Shown piece by piece: positions 44,799 to 54,695 of a stretch of DNA of 64,000 nucleotides. Position numbers and translations under genes: made by a program. A model generated the notes under the pieces. It was not told where the DNA came from and searched no databases. It worked only from the letters and a program-made list of their open reading frames with translations. This DNA is from Congzhengia minquanensis. GTDB taxonomy: Bacteria; Bacillota; Clostridia; UBA1381; UBA9506. Location: contig NZ_JACRSU010000005.1 of the NCBI RefSeq assembly GCF_014384785.1, positions 1-64,000 on the forward strand, written 5' to 3'. The stretch's first letter is position 1. Every line of letters begins with the position of its first letter.

Positions 44799-45157
44799 TT
44801 CATTACCTCTCCTTTACTAATTTAATTTTAATAAAATAATTGTGCGGCTTTTTTGCCGCAACTCGTCCGAAAGGACGAAAACATTTTTACGCATCACTCT
44901 CTTTTCGCTTTTGTAAATTTTATTTCATTTTCATATAAAATTTTGAAAGCCATATGTATGGATACGCTTCGTACAAATATTTCTAAAATAAATATGATAT
45001 ATTTATACAATATTAATTATAACTGGTAAAATCAAAAAAATCAATAGTAATATGAAAGATTTTTTGATTTTTTTTTTGTGCAAGTTGTATAAAACTACAT
45101 ATAGTATATTTATGACAATATATTCACAAATTACATGCAAAAAAATGAAAAAAAGTC

Positions 45158-45186
45158 TTTACAATTCGCTGAAATTGTGGTAAAAT
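45158..45186 (+). promoter_or_regulatory. promoter of tRNA-Thr
   Basis: TTTACA (45158-45163), 17 bases, TAAAAT (45181-45186); 20 bases ahead of the mature tRNA. Confidence 0.7.
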
Positions 45187-45206
45187 AACATTCGTCAGTA
45201 AAAAAT

Positions 45207-45282
45207 GCTGCTGTGGCACAGTAGGTAGCGCAACGCCTTGGTAAGGCGTAGGTCGGCGGTTCAAGTCCGCTCAGCAGCTCCA
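45207..45282 (+). tRNA. tRNA-Thr(GGT)
   Basis: 76 bases with CCA encoded. Acceptor GCTGCTG/CAGCAGC, anticodon stem ACGCC/GGCGT, loop TTGGTAA (anticodon GGT), T-loop TTCAAGT. Confidence 0.95.
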
Positions 45283-45302
45283 TCGGCAAATGCCGCATTT
45301 TT

Positions 45303-45334
45303 AACGCATCTGCTTTTAAGCAGATGCGTTTTTT
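45303..45334 (+). terminator. terminator of tRNA-Thr
   Basis: Perfect 11-bp stem AACGCATCTGC/GCAGATGCGTT with T-run. Confidence 0.9.
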
Positions 45335-45341
45335 ATTGCAT

Positions 45342-45368
45342 AAGGGAGAACCCTTGCGGTTCTCCCTT
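45342..45368. terminator. hairpin between convergent tRNA-Thr and nucleotidyltransferase
   Basis: Perfect 11-bp stem AAGGGAGAACC/GGTTCTCCCTT, 5-base loop; T-rich on the plus side. Confidence 0.75.
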
Positions 45369-45383
45369 TTCTTTATAACACAA

Positions 45384-46298
45384 CTACATCAGCTTTTCCG
45401 GATAAACGCCGGCTTCAACCAGTTTTTTAAAGGATTCAACCACAACCGGCGCGTCTTCTTTATATGTAACGCCAAACCACTTGTCGTTCGTTTCCAAAAG
45501 TTTAACGCTGGCCTTTCCAGATTTTATCATATCGTCGATGATGGTAGGAAGCAGATATTCAGATTTCATGTCTCCCGGTTTCACCTTAGACAAAAAGTGA
45601 ATAAAGTCTTCTTCCAGACAGTCAATAAACTCCGGTGTAAGCCCCCAAAAATTCATAGACACATAGCTTTCAGCATCAATAGGTACAAGCGTACCATCCT
45701 CTGCCGGCACCGCTGCACCGCCGGGGATTTTGGTAATATCGGAAGTTTCCACAACGTCTACCAACATGTTATTTTCATCAACCGTGCAAATGCCGCGGGT
45801 AACACCGCCATTGTCGCTGAGCGTATTTTTTAAAATGAAGCCGGCCATGCAGTAGTTGGACGAATTTTTTCTTGCTTCTTCAGAAACCAGGTAATCATGC
45901 ACCCGGACAAAGGCCTCTTTTCCATAGTAGTCGTCTGCATTAATAACGACAAAGGGGGTTTTAACAATTCCCTTGCAGGAAAGAATTGCGTGACCGGTTC
46001 CCCATGGCTTTTTCCGTTCTGCCGGCGTTTTATAACCTCCAGGAAGATTCTCCAGTTCCTGAAATGCATAGGAAACATCACAAATTTTTTCAATTCGATT
46101 GCCGATAACCTCACGAAAATCCTTTTCTAAATCGTGGCGGATGATAAAGACAATTTTATTAAACCCTGCCTCCAATGCGTCATGAATTGAGTAATCCATA
46201 ATAATTTCACCGCTGGGGCCCACAGGTGCAAGCTGTTTGATTCCGCCCCCGAACCGGGATCCGATGCCCGCTGCCATAATTACTAATGTTGTGTCCAT
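45384..46298 (-). CDS. sugar-phosphate nucleotidyltransferase
   Basis: 304 residues. The NTP-transferase signature is MAAGIGSRFGGGIKQLAPVG (about 8-27), with the metal-site Asp in PFVVINADDYYG and a GTGHAIL nucleotide loop. It makes an NDP-sugar (UDP- or dTDP-type; base not deducible) from a sugar-1-phosphate for surface glycan synthesis. It stands alone, with its own promoter. The exact sugar cannot be told from sequence. Confidence 0.85.
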   Translation of the reverse strand: MDTTLVIMAAGIGSRFGGGIKQLAPVGPSGEIIMDYSIHDALEAGFNKIVFIIRHDLEKDFREVIGNRIEKICDVSYAFQELENLPGGYKTPAERKKPWGTGHAILSCKGIVKTPFVVINADDYYGKEAFVRVHDYLVSEEARKNSSNYCMAGFILKNTLSDNGGVTRGICTVDENNMLVDVVETSDITKIPGGAAVPAEDGTLVPIDAESYVSMNFWGLTPEFIDCLEEDFIHFLSKVKPGDMKSEYLLPTIIDDMIKSGKASVKLLETNDKWFGVTYKEDAPVVVESFKKLVEAGVYPEKLM

Positions 46299-46333
46299 TA
46301 ATTTGCCTCTTTTCTCATTAAATTTCGGATTCT

Positions 46334-46362
46334 ATTATACCACAGCACAACGCCGTTTTCAA
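46334..46362 (-). promoter_or_regulatory. promoter of the nucleotidyltransferase gene
   Basis: Minus strand TTGAAA (46357-46362), 17 bases, TATAAT (46334-46339). Confidence 0.75.
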
Positions 46363-46377
46363 GTTAATTTTTCCAGC

Positions 46378-46418
46378 GAAAAAGAAAAACCGCATTGCGG
46401 AGTGCACACCGCAATGCG
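46378..46418 (-). terminator. terminator of 46432-49407
   Basis: Perfect 10-bp stem CGCATTGCGG/CCGCAATGCG, then GTTTTTCTTTTT on the minus strand. Confidence 0.88.
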
Positions 46419-46431
46419 ATTATATGATACT

Positions 46432-49407
46432 TTATTTTACAATCCAGTTGTCGTCTGTGTTTAAAACCGTAATATTTTTTACAAGAGGCGTAACGTCCGT
46501 CAGATTGTTCCAAATAAACAGCTTTGCCGAATCCGGCTGACCGCCGGTATAGGGCACGGTTTCTGAAACAGCTGTGTCCTCCTCAGTGACCGGAATTGAA
46601 ACAACGCCCACCAATTCCTCGCCGCTGTAAACTGCCATAACCACAACGCCCTCGGCAGGTGCTTCTATAGCGAAATCAAAGGTACAGGTGCCGGCAGAAG
46701 CGTTTATCATTACAGCGTTGCGGCTGTCCGCCTTTTCAAATTCAACGGCTGCAATCCGCGTTGTGCCGGCCGCAGGATTTGCGGCAATGACTTGAACCGT
46801 ATGATAGCCCGCCGGCAAATAGACTGTTTCATCAAACGTTTGTGCTGTGTATGCTGCTAACGGGCAGGAATAGCTGATGGAATTTGAAGCCGCCCCGCCG
46901 TCCACACTTAATTTTATTCCAGTTGCAGTTTTTGCGTCGCCGCTATTGTCATTGTTCAGCAAGAGGCGGACGTTATAAAAACCGGCTTTTTCTACATTCA
47001 GCGCATAGGTAAAATCCACGCCGGAATGGAACACGGCATTGTCGTAGGTTTCGCCGTCTACCTTATATTGGTCACCCCAAACCTGGTAGCCAAACCACCA
47101 GCCCTTGTTGTTAATATTTCCGGTTTTATATTCCCTTGCGCCAAAGCGCGTAATGCCGCTTGGCGATAAAATCTTATCAATTCTTCTGATTTCAAGCTTA
47201 GAAAAGACGCCGCCGTTTGCATATTCCAGCCGAAACGTATGCTCGCCCTGGTCCAACGTTACAGAATCCTCAACGATTCTCATCTCGCGTCTATCGGTGT
47301 GTGTAGCCAAGTTCCCCGTTTCTGCATACATAGGGTCAGTTTTGTTAACCCCGTCCACAATCGCCTGCGCGCTTCCCGGGGCACCCTGTGTGGAAGTCAG
47401 GAAAAACATATAGTCGCCCTTTTCCGAAATATTGAGTTTAAACTCTGCAAAACCATTGTTTTCAAACGCAACGTCTGCGCCGGAAATAGAGGTGCCGGAG
47501 CTGTTCACTGCCGCCGCAAAGGGAATTTTCGTTTTTCCGCTGGCTGCTACGTCCACCGCAGCAGCGGGAACTTTTTCAAGTTCAATTGCAAACAGTCTGG
47601 TGTCCGCCTGCACACCGGAGGTCTTTTTAAACGTGAGCGCGTGCGTTCCTGCCGTTAAATAAACCGCATTGTCAAATGGGTGTTTTGTCACCGCCGCGGC
47701 GGTCGTAAAGGTTGCAGTTCCTGACGCCGCATCTGACCCGTCTGCATAAACAGACCAAACCAGGCTTTTGCCGGCCGAACCGTTTAGGTATAGGCTCATG
47801 TCATACCAGCCTGTCTCATTCACATTTACTTTATAGGTAATTAATGCTCCCGATGTATTATTGCAGGCAATAATATTATAATAGGTGCTGCCTGCAATGT
47901 TGAAACTACCGCCTTGAAGAACCTGTCCGGCGGGCGACCACCAGTCGTTGCCGGATACGTAATCAATAAAATCATATCTTGCTGCAATCACTGTCTTACC
48001 GGTTGGTTTTACGGCAATGTCCGTGCGTTTTACACAAGCCTGCCAAACTTCCGTGTCAACCGTGAAAGAAAGTGTTATGCTGTGGGTGCCTGCTTCAAGC
48101 TCTTTTCCCGAAACGAGCGTCCAGGGCATTTGTTTCGTCATCTGGCTGCTTGCCGCATTGGTTATATACATTGCATGTGTATCGTTCTGAGTACTTCCGT
48201 CAAAATACGTCTCGATACCGCCAAGAGCAGATTTTGCTTCCAGCAAGACAGAATAGGTTCCTGTTTCCAAAATATCAAACGTATATGTCACATCTGTCCC
48301 GGCGAGAAATTTTAACGCTTTGCTTTTGCCTCCCACCAGACCGTTTGCCGTGTTGCTTGAAGCAGATCCAACCGAAACATTTTCCTGTGGTGTGACGTCT
48401 GCATATTCATTCAACGCCAAGAACGTAGTCCCTTCGGCATTTACTGTTAAAGCGTCTTTCCGTTCGGCAGTCAGTCCGTCGAAATATCCTTCGCCGGATA
48501 AATTCAGAAAATAAATATCATTTGCGCCGGCGTTTAAATAAACTGCCGGGAACGATTTCGACACAACGCCCGTGTCGCTGTCTTTCAGATAGCAAATTTC
48601 ACCGACCTTGTCGGAGTCTTCTAAACCATTTGCGTACAGCGAAACCATGTTGCTGTTGTTATAGATGCTGAGGCTGGGCGTGAACGTATAGTAGCCTGCT
48701 GTTTGCACGTCTAAGGTATATTTTAAATATTTAGAGCTAGTAAAATATACGCCTCTAAACGATTTCACCGGGCTAGTCAACTGGGAAGAGGTATAGTCGC
48801 CCACCAGTGGGTATCCTTCCGGAACGGCTTTCCGTCCGCCGGACATCTGCTGGTCAACGTGCACGGTTCCAACATTTGCATCAATCCAGTCCGACGGGGA
48901 AAGAGATACCTTGTCAGATAAAATGGAAAGCTCAAGCTTCCTGACATCAATGTAATTTACCGTTGCATTTTCAGAAAACGAAAGGCTTATGGTATAGAGT
49001 TTGCCCGCTTCAAGGGCAAGATTATCTTCACCAGTAACCAATTCCGACGTCGTGTCACTTGTAGTTTGCTTGCCGTAGAATCGCACATAGGCCGGATTAC
49101 TGTAGTTTTGCACACAGTAGTGCGTAAAGCTAGCAATTGCTGAGGAGCCATCCGACACCTGAACCGTTGCTGTTGATGCGCCATTGTTTTTTAATGCAAA
49201 GAGCGCATAGGTTCCACTTTCGGCCGGGGTGAATGTAAAGGAACGCGCCGTGTCTTTTGCGAAGGCACCGTCAGAAAGTTCAATTCTTAAAAAGCCGTTA
49301 TCCAGGGTTTTCACCGTATCCCCCTCCGCGCTTATCTGCATAGAAACCATCGCATTCAGCACAAGAATTGCCGCAGCCGTAAAAATTGTAAAAAATCTTT
49401 TTTTCAC
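46432..49407 (-). CDS. secreted multi-domain beta-sandwich protein (paralogue)
   Basis: 991 residues from GTG 49407, with AGGAG at 8 bases; the frame is open a little further upstream but without a ribosome site. Signal peptide to about residue 28 (VSMQISAEG). It has repeated CBM6/35-like units (GTYALFALKN, YTFTPSLSIYNN, GTHALTFKKTSG, GEHTFRLEYANGG) and the C-terminal domain EELVGVVSI..FIWNNLTDVTPLV shared with the protein at 38318-41698. Secreted; glycan binding or an envelope matrix role is possible. No anchor is visible. Confidence 0.72.
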   Translation of the reverse strand: MKKRFFTIFTAAAILVLNAMVSMQISAEGDTVKTLDNGFLRIELSDGAFAKDTARSFTFTPAESGTYALFALKNNGASTATVQVSDGSSAIASFTHYCVQNYSNPAYVRFYGKQTTSDTTSELVTGEDNLALEAGKLYTISLSFSENATVNYIDVRKLELSILSDKVSLSPSDWIDANVGTVHVDQQMSGGRKAVPEGYPLVGDYTSSQLTSPVKSFRGVYFTSSKYLKYTLDVQTAGYYTFTPSLSIYNNSNMVSLYANGLEDSDKVGEICYLKDSDTGVVSKSFPAVYLNAGANDIYFLNLSGEGYFDGLTAERKDALTVNAEGTTFLALNEYADVTPQENVSVGSASSNTANGLVGGKSKALKFLAGTDVTYTFDILETGTYSVLLEAKSALGGIETYFDGSTQNDTHAMYITNAASSQMTKQMPWTLVSGKELEAGTHSITLSFTVDTEVWQACVKRTDIAVKPTGKTVIAARYDFIDYVSGNDWWSPAGQVLQGGSFNIAGSTYYNIIACNNTSGALITYKVNVNETGWYDMSLYLNGSAGKSLVWSVYADGSDAASGTATFTTAAAVTKHPFDNAVYLTAGTHALTFKKTSGVQADTRLFAIELEKVPAAAVDVAASGKTKIPFAAAVNSSGTSISGADVAFENNGFAEFKLNISEKGDYMFFLTSTQGAPGSAQAIVDGVNKTDPMYAETGNLATHTDRREMRIVEDSVTLDQGEHTFRLEYANGGVFSKLEIRRIDKILSPSGITRFGAREYKTGNINNKGWWFGYQVWGDQYKVDGETYDNAVFHSGVDFTYALNVEKAGFYNVRLLLNNDNSGDAKTATGIKLSVDGGAASNSISYSCPLAAYTAQTFDETVYLPAGYHTVQVIAANPAAGTTRIAAVEFEKADSRNAVMINASAGTCTFDFAIEAPAEGVVVMAVYSGEELVGVVSIPVTEEDTAVSETVPYTGGQPDSAKLFIWNNLTDVTPLVKNITVLNTDDNWIVK

Positions 49408-49437
49408 AGTAATTTCTCCTCTCTCCCTATAGTGAAA

Positions 49438-49466
49438 CAAACAGGAGGAAAAGGCCCTCCTGTTTG
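49438..49466 (-). terminator. terminator of the ATPase gene
   Basis: Stem CAAACAGGAGG/CCTCCTGTTTG around seven bases, after the stop at 49497; weak T-run. Confidence 0.7.
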
Positions 49467-49496
49467 TTTATTTTTGCGTTTTAAATATAAAAAAAC

Positions 49497-50609
49497 TTAG
49501 TTTAAAATTGCAAGTTCTGTTTCCTTATCAAATAAGTGCACCCGGTTCATGTCAAACGCAACTTTAATATCGTCTCCAGCTTTTGCTGTAGATCTCGGAT
49601 CAACTTTGGCAATAAAGGATGCGCCTTCAATCGTAAGGTGAAGCAGGGTTTCTGAACCCATCAGCTCTGTTACTTCAACATGCGCATCTACAACGCTAGT
49701 GGGTGCGGAGCTTAAATAAACTTCCTCATCGCGGATATTTTCCGACCTTACGCCCATAACAACCTGCTTGCCGATATATCCCTTGTCAATAATTTTTGAA
49801 GCTCTGCCGTCAGGGAACTTAACAGAAGCTTTCCCAAACGTAAAGTAAACGCCGTCTTCTTTCTTTTCCAATGTGCCATCAACAAAATCCATAGTCGGGC
49901 TACCGATGAAGCCGCCGACAAACATATTTACAGGATTGTCGTAAAGCACCTGAGGCGAGTCAATCTGCTGGATAATACCGTCTTTCATAACAACGATACG
50001 GCTTCCCATTGTCATAGCCTCTGTCTGGTCGTGGGTAACGTAGATAAAGGTTGTTTGCAGTCTTTTATGTAATTTGTTGATTTCTGCTCTCATCTGTCCG
50101 CGGAGTTTTGCGTCAAGGTTTGAGAGCGGCTCATCCATTAAGAACACCTTCGGTTCACGGACGATGGCACGTCCCAATGCAACCCTCTGGCGCTGACCGC
50201 CTGACAAAGCCTTCGGCTTTCTGTCTAACAAATGTTCAATGTCCAGAATTCTTGCTGCTTCTGTAACTCTCTGCTTAATCTGCTCTTTCGGCATTTTACG
50301 AAGTTTTAAACCAAACGCCATGTTGTCAAACACCGTCATGTGCGGATACAGGGCGTAGTTCTGGAAAACCATTGCAATGTCCCTGTCTTTCGGGGGCGTT
50401 TCATTCATCAGTTTGTCGTCAATATAAAGTTCGCCTTCAGATATATCTTCCAAACCGGCAATCATACGAAGCGTTGTTGATTTACCGCAGCCGGAAGGGC
50501 CAACAAGAACGATAAATTCCTTGTCTTCAATATCTAAATTGAAATCACCAACAGCGGTAACACCACCTGGATATCTTTTGTAAATGCCTTTGAGATTAAG
50601 TCCTGCCAT
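49497..50609 (-). CDS. ugpC: carbohydrate ABC transporter ATPase (MalK/UgpC/MsmX class)
   Basis: 370 residues, full length. Walker [11 protein letters not shown]-loop [14 protein letters not shown], signature [17 protein letters not shown], Walker [13 protein letters not shown] and H-loop [10 protein letters not shown]-terminal regulatory TOBE/OB domain. This is the shared energy-giving subunit for several sugar uptake systems; the membrane and binding proteins are not here, as is usual for such multi-task ATPases in Bacillota. An extended -10 (TGGTATAAT, -10 box 50670-50675) precedes it. Confidence 0.93.
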   Translation of the reverse strand: MAGLNLKGIYKRYPGGVTAVGDFNLDIEDKEFIVLVGPSGCGKSTTLRMIAGLEDISEGELYIDDKLMNETPPKDRDIAMVFQNYALYPHMTVFDNMAFGLKLRKMPKEQIKQRVTEAARILDIEHLLDRKPKALSGGQRQRVALGRAIVREPKVFLMDEPLSNLDAKLRGQMRAEINKLHKRLQTTFIYVTHDQTEAMTMGSRIVVMKDGIIQQIDSPQVLYDNPVNMFVGGFIGSPTMDFVDGTLEKKEDGVYFTFGKASVKFPDGRASKIIDKGYIGKQVVMGVRSENIRDEEVYLSSAPTSVVDAHVEVTELMGSETLLHLTIEGASFIAKVDPRSTAKAGDDIKVAFDMNRVHLFDKETELAILN

Positions 50610-50770
50610 TTTTTAACTACCTCCAAATTTAACTTTCACTTTATTTCACATAAAATTAGTAACAAATTAATTATACCATAATTCCAGCCCGATTGTTAGG
50701 CCATTATTGAACAAAATTTTGGCAATTTATTTGGTTAGTTTGCATAAAAGCATAAAACTAATCAAATTAA

Positions 50771-52912
50771 CTAAGCATCTTTCATTGACAGTGAAATTCT
50801 GTTTTTCACAAGGTCTACGGCTAGCACCTTAACAGAAACCACATCACCTACACTCAAAACTTCCTTGGGATGTTGAATGTAGCGTGCGCAAATTTGCGAA
50901 ATGTGCACCAGTCCATCCTGGTGGACGCCAATGTCAACAAACGCGCCGAAATCAATCACGTTCCGAACGGTTCCGGTAAGAATCATTCCGGGCTTTAAGT
51001 TTTCAATGGACATCAGTTCCGATTTCAAAATGGGTTTTGGCAAATCGTCCCGCACATCGCGCATAGGCTTCTTAATTGCTTCGATAATGTCCATTATGGT
51101 AATTTCACCAGTATTGGTTTCTTCTGAAATCCGTTTTAAATCCAGTTTTTTTATTTCTGCGTCAAACTTACCCCGGTCAAGGGACACCACAGATGCGCCG
51201 GTTTTTTCTAAAATCAGTTTGGCGGTTTGATACGATTCCGGATGAACAGGTGTTGCGTCCAGCGGATTTTTCCCGTCTGTAATGCGCAGAAATCCAGCGC
51301 ACTGCTCAAACGCTTTTGCTCCCAGCTTTTTTACCTTCATCAGCTGTTTGCGCTCGGTAAATTTGCCCTCGGTTTCCCGATAGGCCACAATGTTTTTCGC
51401 AATGGATTTATTAATTCCGGAAATATACGAAAGCAGCGGCACCGACGCCGTGTTCAAATCCACGCCCACGGCGTTCACGCAGGATTCCACCGTTCCCGCA
51501 AGGGCCTCGCTGAGCCGTTTCTGGTTCATATCGTGCTGATACTGCCCCACGCCGATGGATTTCGGTTCAATTTTCACAAGTTCGGAAAGCGGGTCCTGCA
51601 GCCTGCGAGCAATGGAAACCGCACTGCGCTGCGCAACGTCGAAATCCGGAAATTCCTCCGTACCCAGTTCTGATGCGGAATAAACAGACGCGCCGGCTTC
51701 ATTTACCACTGCATATTTCACTTCGTGCTTTGTTTCTTTTATTAACTCAGAAATAAATAACTCAGACTCTTTTGACGCGGTGCCGTTCCCAATGGAAATT
51801 ACATCCACGTTCCACTTTTCAAGCCTGTTAAGCAGCATTTTTTTTGCTTTTTCCTTGTCGTGGTGCTCCAGTGTAAAAAAGGCCACGGTTGTGTCGAGCA
51901 CTTTCCCCGTTTCGTCCACCACCGCAATTTTGCAGCCCGTCCGGTAGCCCGGGTCTACCCCCATGACGATTTTCCCCTTCACCGGCGGCTGCATGAGCAG
52001 GCGGCCCAAATTATCGGAAAACACATCAATGGCAGATTCCTGCGCCCGGTCTGTTAGCTCCACGCGGATTTCGTTTTTCACAGATGGGGCAATCAGCCGT
52101 TTTAATGCGTCCTCCACGGCGGAAACCACCATTTCGGTAAGGCGGCCGGTGCCGTCCTTTTTCACATACAGCCTGGAAATACCCTGCACGATATCTGCGT
52201 CTTCAACGTCTAACGATACCTTTAAAAAGCCTTCATTTTCACCGCGGTTGATTGCCAAAACTCTGTGATTGGCAATTTTCCGCACCGGCTCTTGAAAGTC
52301 GTAATACATGGCGTAGGTACTGTCTTCATCTTTTGCTTTTTTCACCGTCATAAATCCGTCGTTCCAAATTTTTCTGCGGACAAAGGCCCTCACCTGAGCG
52401 TTGTCGGAAACGGTTTCTGCGATGATATCAAGCGCGCCGGCAAAGGCCTCCTCTGCCGACTCCACGGTCTTGCCCACCAGCGCTGACGCGGCCTTTTCCA
52501 CTTCCGCTTCCGTGACAGTTTGTGCCAAAATCAGATCTGCCAACGGCTCCAAACCTTTTTCTTTTGCCATAGAGGCCCTGGTTTTGCGTTTCGGACGGTA
52601 TGGCCTGTATAAATCGTCCAGCTCTGTCTGGGTCGAAGCCTTTTCAATCTTTTCTTTTAATTCATCGGTGAGCGCGCCCTGCTCACCGATAAGCCTCAAT
52701 ATGTCGTCACGCTTTTCTTCCAGGGCGCGAAGCTGTTTCAGACGCTCATAAAATTTTCTAAGCAGTGCATCGTCGGCAGAATTTGTCAATTCTTTCCGGT
52801 AACGCGCAATAAAAGGAATGGTGTTGCCCTCGTCAATTAAAGTGACTATGTTAGAAATCACCTTGTCTGACAGGGAAAACTCCTCTTTTAGCTGCTTAAA
52901 TATTTTATCCAA
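50771..52912 (-). CDS. tex: Tex-family RNA-binding transcription accessory protein
   Basis: 713 residues, the usual length. Tex N-terminus, YqgF-like RNase H fold (MGVDPGYRTGCKIAVVD), helix-hairpin-helix segments (VGVDLNTASVPLLSYISGIN), then an S1 domain near 645-713 (GTVRNVIDFGAFVDIGVHQDG). Binds RNA and helps transcription. Ends just upstream of the SLH gene on the same strand; 6 bases separate the SLH stop region from the Tex start. Confidence 0.95.
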   Translation of the reverse strand: MDKIFKQLKEEFSLSDKVISNIVTLIDEGNTIPFIARYRKELTNSADDALLRKFYERLKQLRALEEKRDDILRLIGEQGALTDELKEKIEKASTQTELDDLYRPYRPKRKTRASMAKEKGLEPLADLILAQTVTEAEVEKAASALVGKTVESAEEAFAGALDIIAETVSDNAQVRAFVRRKIWNDGFMTVKKAKDEDSTYAMYYDFQEPVRKIANHRVLAINRGENEGFLKVSLDVEDADIVQGISRLYVKKDGTGRLTEMVVSAVEDALKRLIAPSVKNEIRVELTDRAQESAIDVFSDNLGRLLMQPPVKGKIVMGVDPGYRTGCKIAVVDETGKVLDTTVAFFTLEHHDKEKAKKMLLNRLEKWNVDVISIGNGTASKESELFISELIKETKHEVKYAVVNEAGASVYSASELGTEEFPDFDVAQRSAVSIARRLQDPLSELVKIEPKSIGVGQYQHDMNQKRLSEALAGTVESCVNAVGVDLNTASVPLLSYISGINKSIAKNIVAYRETEGKFTERKQLMKVKKLGAKAFEQCAGFLRITDGKNPLDATPVHPESYQTAKLILEKTGASVVSLDRGKFDAEIKKLDLKRISEETNTGEITIMDIIEAIKKPMRDVRDDLPKPILKSELMSIENLKPGMILTGTVRNVIDFGAFVDIGVHQDGLVHISQICARYIQHPKEVLSVGDVVSVKVLAVDLVKNRISLSMKDA

Positions 52913-52918
52913 TGCAAA

Positions 52919-54571
52919 TTACTCCTTTAATGAATTGACAAATGCCGTCAGCATGCCATAAACCATCTTGGCCGCTTCCTGTCTTGTTGCGAACTGGTTT
53001 GGATTAAAGTTTCCGTTGTCATCGCCCGAGATGATGCCCAGTCCATAAATTGCAAGAACGTGGTCTTTCGCATAGTCGCTGATGGTCCCGTAATCTTTAA
53101 ACACAGAACTGCTTGCCTTGTCTGCACGGATTCCGTTTGCTTCCAGCACAGTATTAATAATTTTTGCCATATCCTGACGCTTAATCTTCTGGCCGGTTCC
53201 AAACATGTTTTCACCAATACCGCTTACAATGTTGTTTTCATACGCGCTGGCAACATAGGAATAGTACCACGCTCCCTCAGCTACGTCTTTAAAATCAACC
53301 TTTAATGCTGTGTCGTTTAAATCAAACAGCTCAACCACCAGCTTTACAAATTCTTCCCTGGTGATGCTGGCATCCGGCTCGAAGGCGGTTTCGCTCTTGC
53401 CGTTGATAATGCCGCGGTTATAAAGCGCCGCAATAAAGCTTTTTCCCCAGCCGTTTGCATCTGCAAAGGGATAGGATAGCGATTTTACAACATAAACGCC
53501 GTCTGCCTTCACCTGTGCTAATATTCCTTTTTCCGACGGAACGGAATATTTCACCGGAACAAGCTTTCCGCCGCTGAATTCATAAATCATGGGGCTTTGT
53601 GCCTGTGTGGAAATTTCAATCACATTGGCGGTGTCTGCTTTGGTTTTAATAATAAATCCGCCACCCAATAGCTCGTCCGTAATACCGTCATAAGATTCTA
53701 AAACGGTGTAGTTGCCGGTTTCTTCTTCTGTCGGCTTTGTGTCATCCGGCTTGTTGTTATCTGAAGTTCCGCCATTTCCACCGCCGCCCGTGCCGCCATT
53801 TCCGCCGCCGGATTGGGAGGAGGATTCTTTCTTGCAAACGCCAAGGTCGTCAAGGGCCGTTGCCACCGAGGACTTGTCGCTTTGCGGAACTTTACTGTTT
53901 AAAAAGGTAACTAACGTGTCAACCATCTGCTGGTAGGTCACGGTTTTGCCTGTCTTGCTGATATAGCCGTCCCAAACCGCATCGAAATCATCAGCAAATG
54001 TTTGGCTGACGAAATTTACATCAAATTCGCCGTCTTTAAATTTTAGCATCGGTTTGCTTTCGTTAATTTCCGGTATTATGGTAAACAGATTTGCAACAAC
54101 ACCGGCAGTAATTCTGTCCTCGGTAAAGATTTTTTCTGCCGCCGGATAACGCTTATACAAAACATTCATCAATTTTTCCATGCCCTTAAGCGTTGCATTC
54201 GAAGCATTTTCCAGCTCAATTTTCTTTTGAAGAATATCGGCGTAAGTGAGCCGAATCCCTGTTTCATCTTTAATACAGGTAAAGGACTGAAACACCCTCC
54301 TTAACGTCGGCTTGTCCACGGAATCACCGACAATTTCTTGAATTATACCGTCCATAGCACCGGAATCTAAGTTAAGCAAGGCCGCGCTTACACCGGTATC
54401 GGTTGTAATAAATGGCCGAAAATAACTAATGTAACCGTCACGCTGTTCCGTTGTATATTCTGCAAGTTTATTTAAAACCGAATCTAAAATTCCGGAATCT
54501 TCTCCCGAAATAACGCCAGCCGGCATGATAACCAGCACAACAGCAAGTATAATAGAAATAATTCTTTTCAT
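52919..54571 (-). CDS. SLH-domain surface protein
   Basis: 550 residues. Signal peptide (MKRIISIILAVVLVIMPAG), helical N-terminal domain (25-245), a Gly/Ser/Asn linker (GGGNGGTGGGGNGG near 255), a short beta region, then three SLH domains from about 365: FADANGWGKSFIAALYNRGI, FKDVAEGAWYYSYVASAYEN and FKDYGTISDYAKDHVLAIYG. SLH domains bind pyruvylated wall polymer. Likely an envelope protein of the outer layer. It resembles its neighbour at 54696-56249 in layout. Confidence 0.9.
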   Translation of the reverse strand: MKRIISIILAVVLVIMPAGVISGEDSGILDSVLNKLAEYTTEQRDGYISYFRPFITTDTGVSAALLNLDSGAMDGIIQEIVGDSVDKPTLRRVFQSFTCIKDETGIRLTYADILQKKIELENASNATLKGMEKLMNVLYKRYPAAEKIFTEDRITAGVVANLFTIIPEINESKPMLKFKDGEFDVNFVSQTFADDFDAVWDGYISKTGKTVTYQQMVDTLVTFLNSKVPQSDKSSVATALDDLGVCKKESSSQSGGGNGGTGGGGNGGTSDNNKPDDTKPTEEETGNYTVLESYDGITDELLGGGFIIKTKADTANVIEISTQAQSPMIYEFSGGKLVPVKYSVPSEKGILAQVKADGVYVVKSLSYPFADANGWGKSFIAALYNRGIINGKSETAFEPDASITREEFVKLVVELFDLNDTALKVDFKDVAEGAWYYSYVASAYENNIVSGIGENMFGTGQKIKRQDMAKIINTVLEANGIRADKASSSVFKDYGTISDYAKDHVLAIYGLGIISGDDNGNFNPNQFATRQEAAKMVYGMLTAFVNSLKE

Positions 54572-54618
54572 AATTTATCCTTTCTGCTAATCCTATTTCA
54601 TATATTTGTTTCATCTGG

Positions 54619-54673
54619 CAAAAAGACCGCAACTAAATATGAAACGTCATTGCGTTTTCAATCCGTTGCGGTC
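54619..54673 (-). terminator. terminator of 54696-56249
   Basis: 9-bp stem GACCGCAAC/GTTGCGGTC with a long loop, then TTTTT on the minus strand. Confidence 0.75.
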
Positions 54674-54695
54674 TCATTCATTTAAAATTCAGCTA

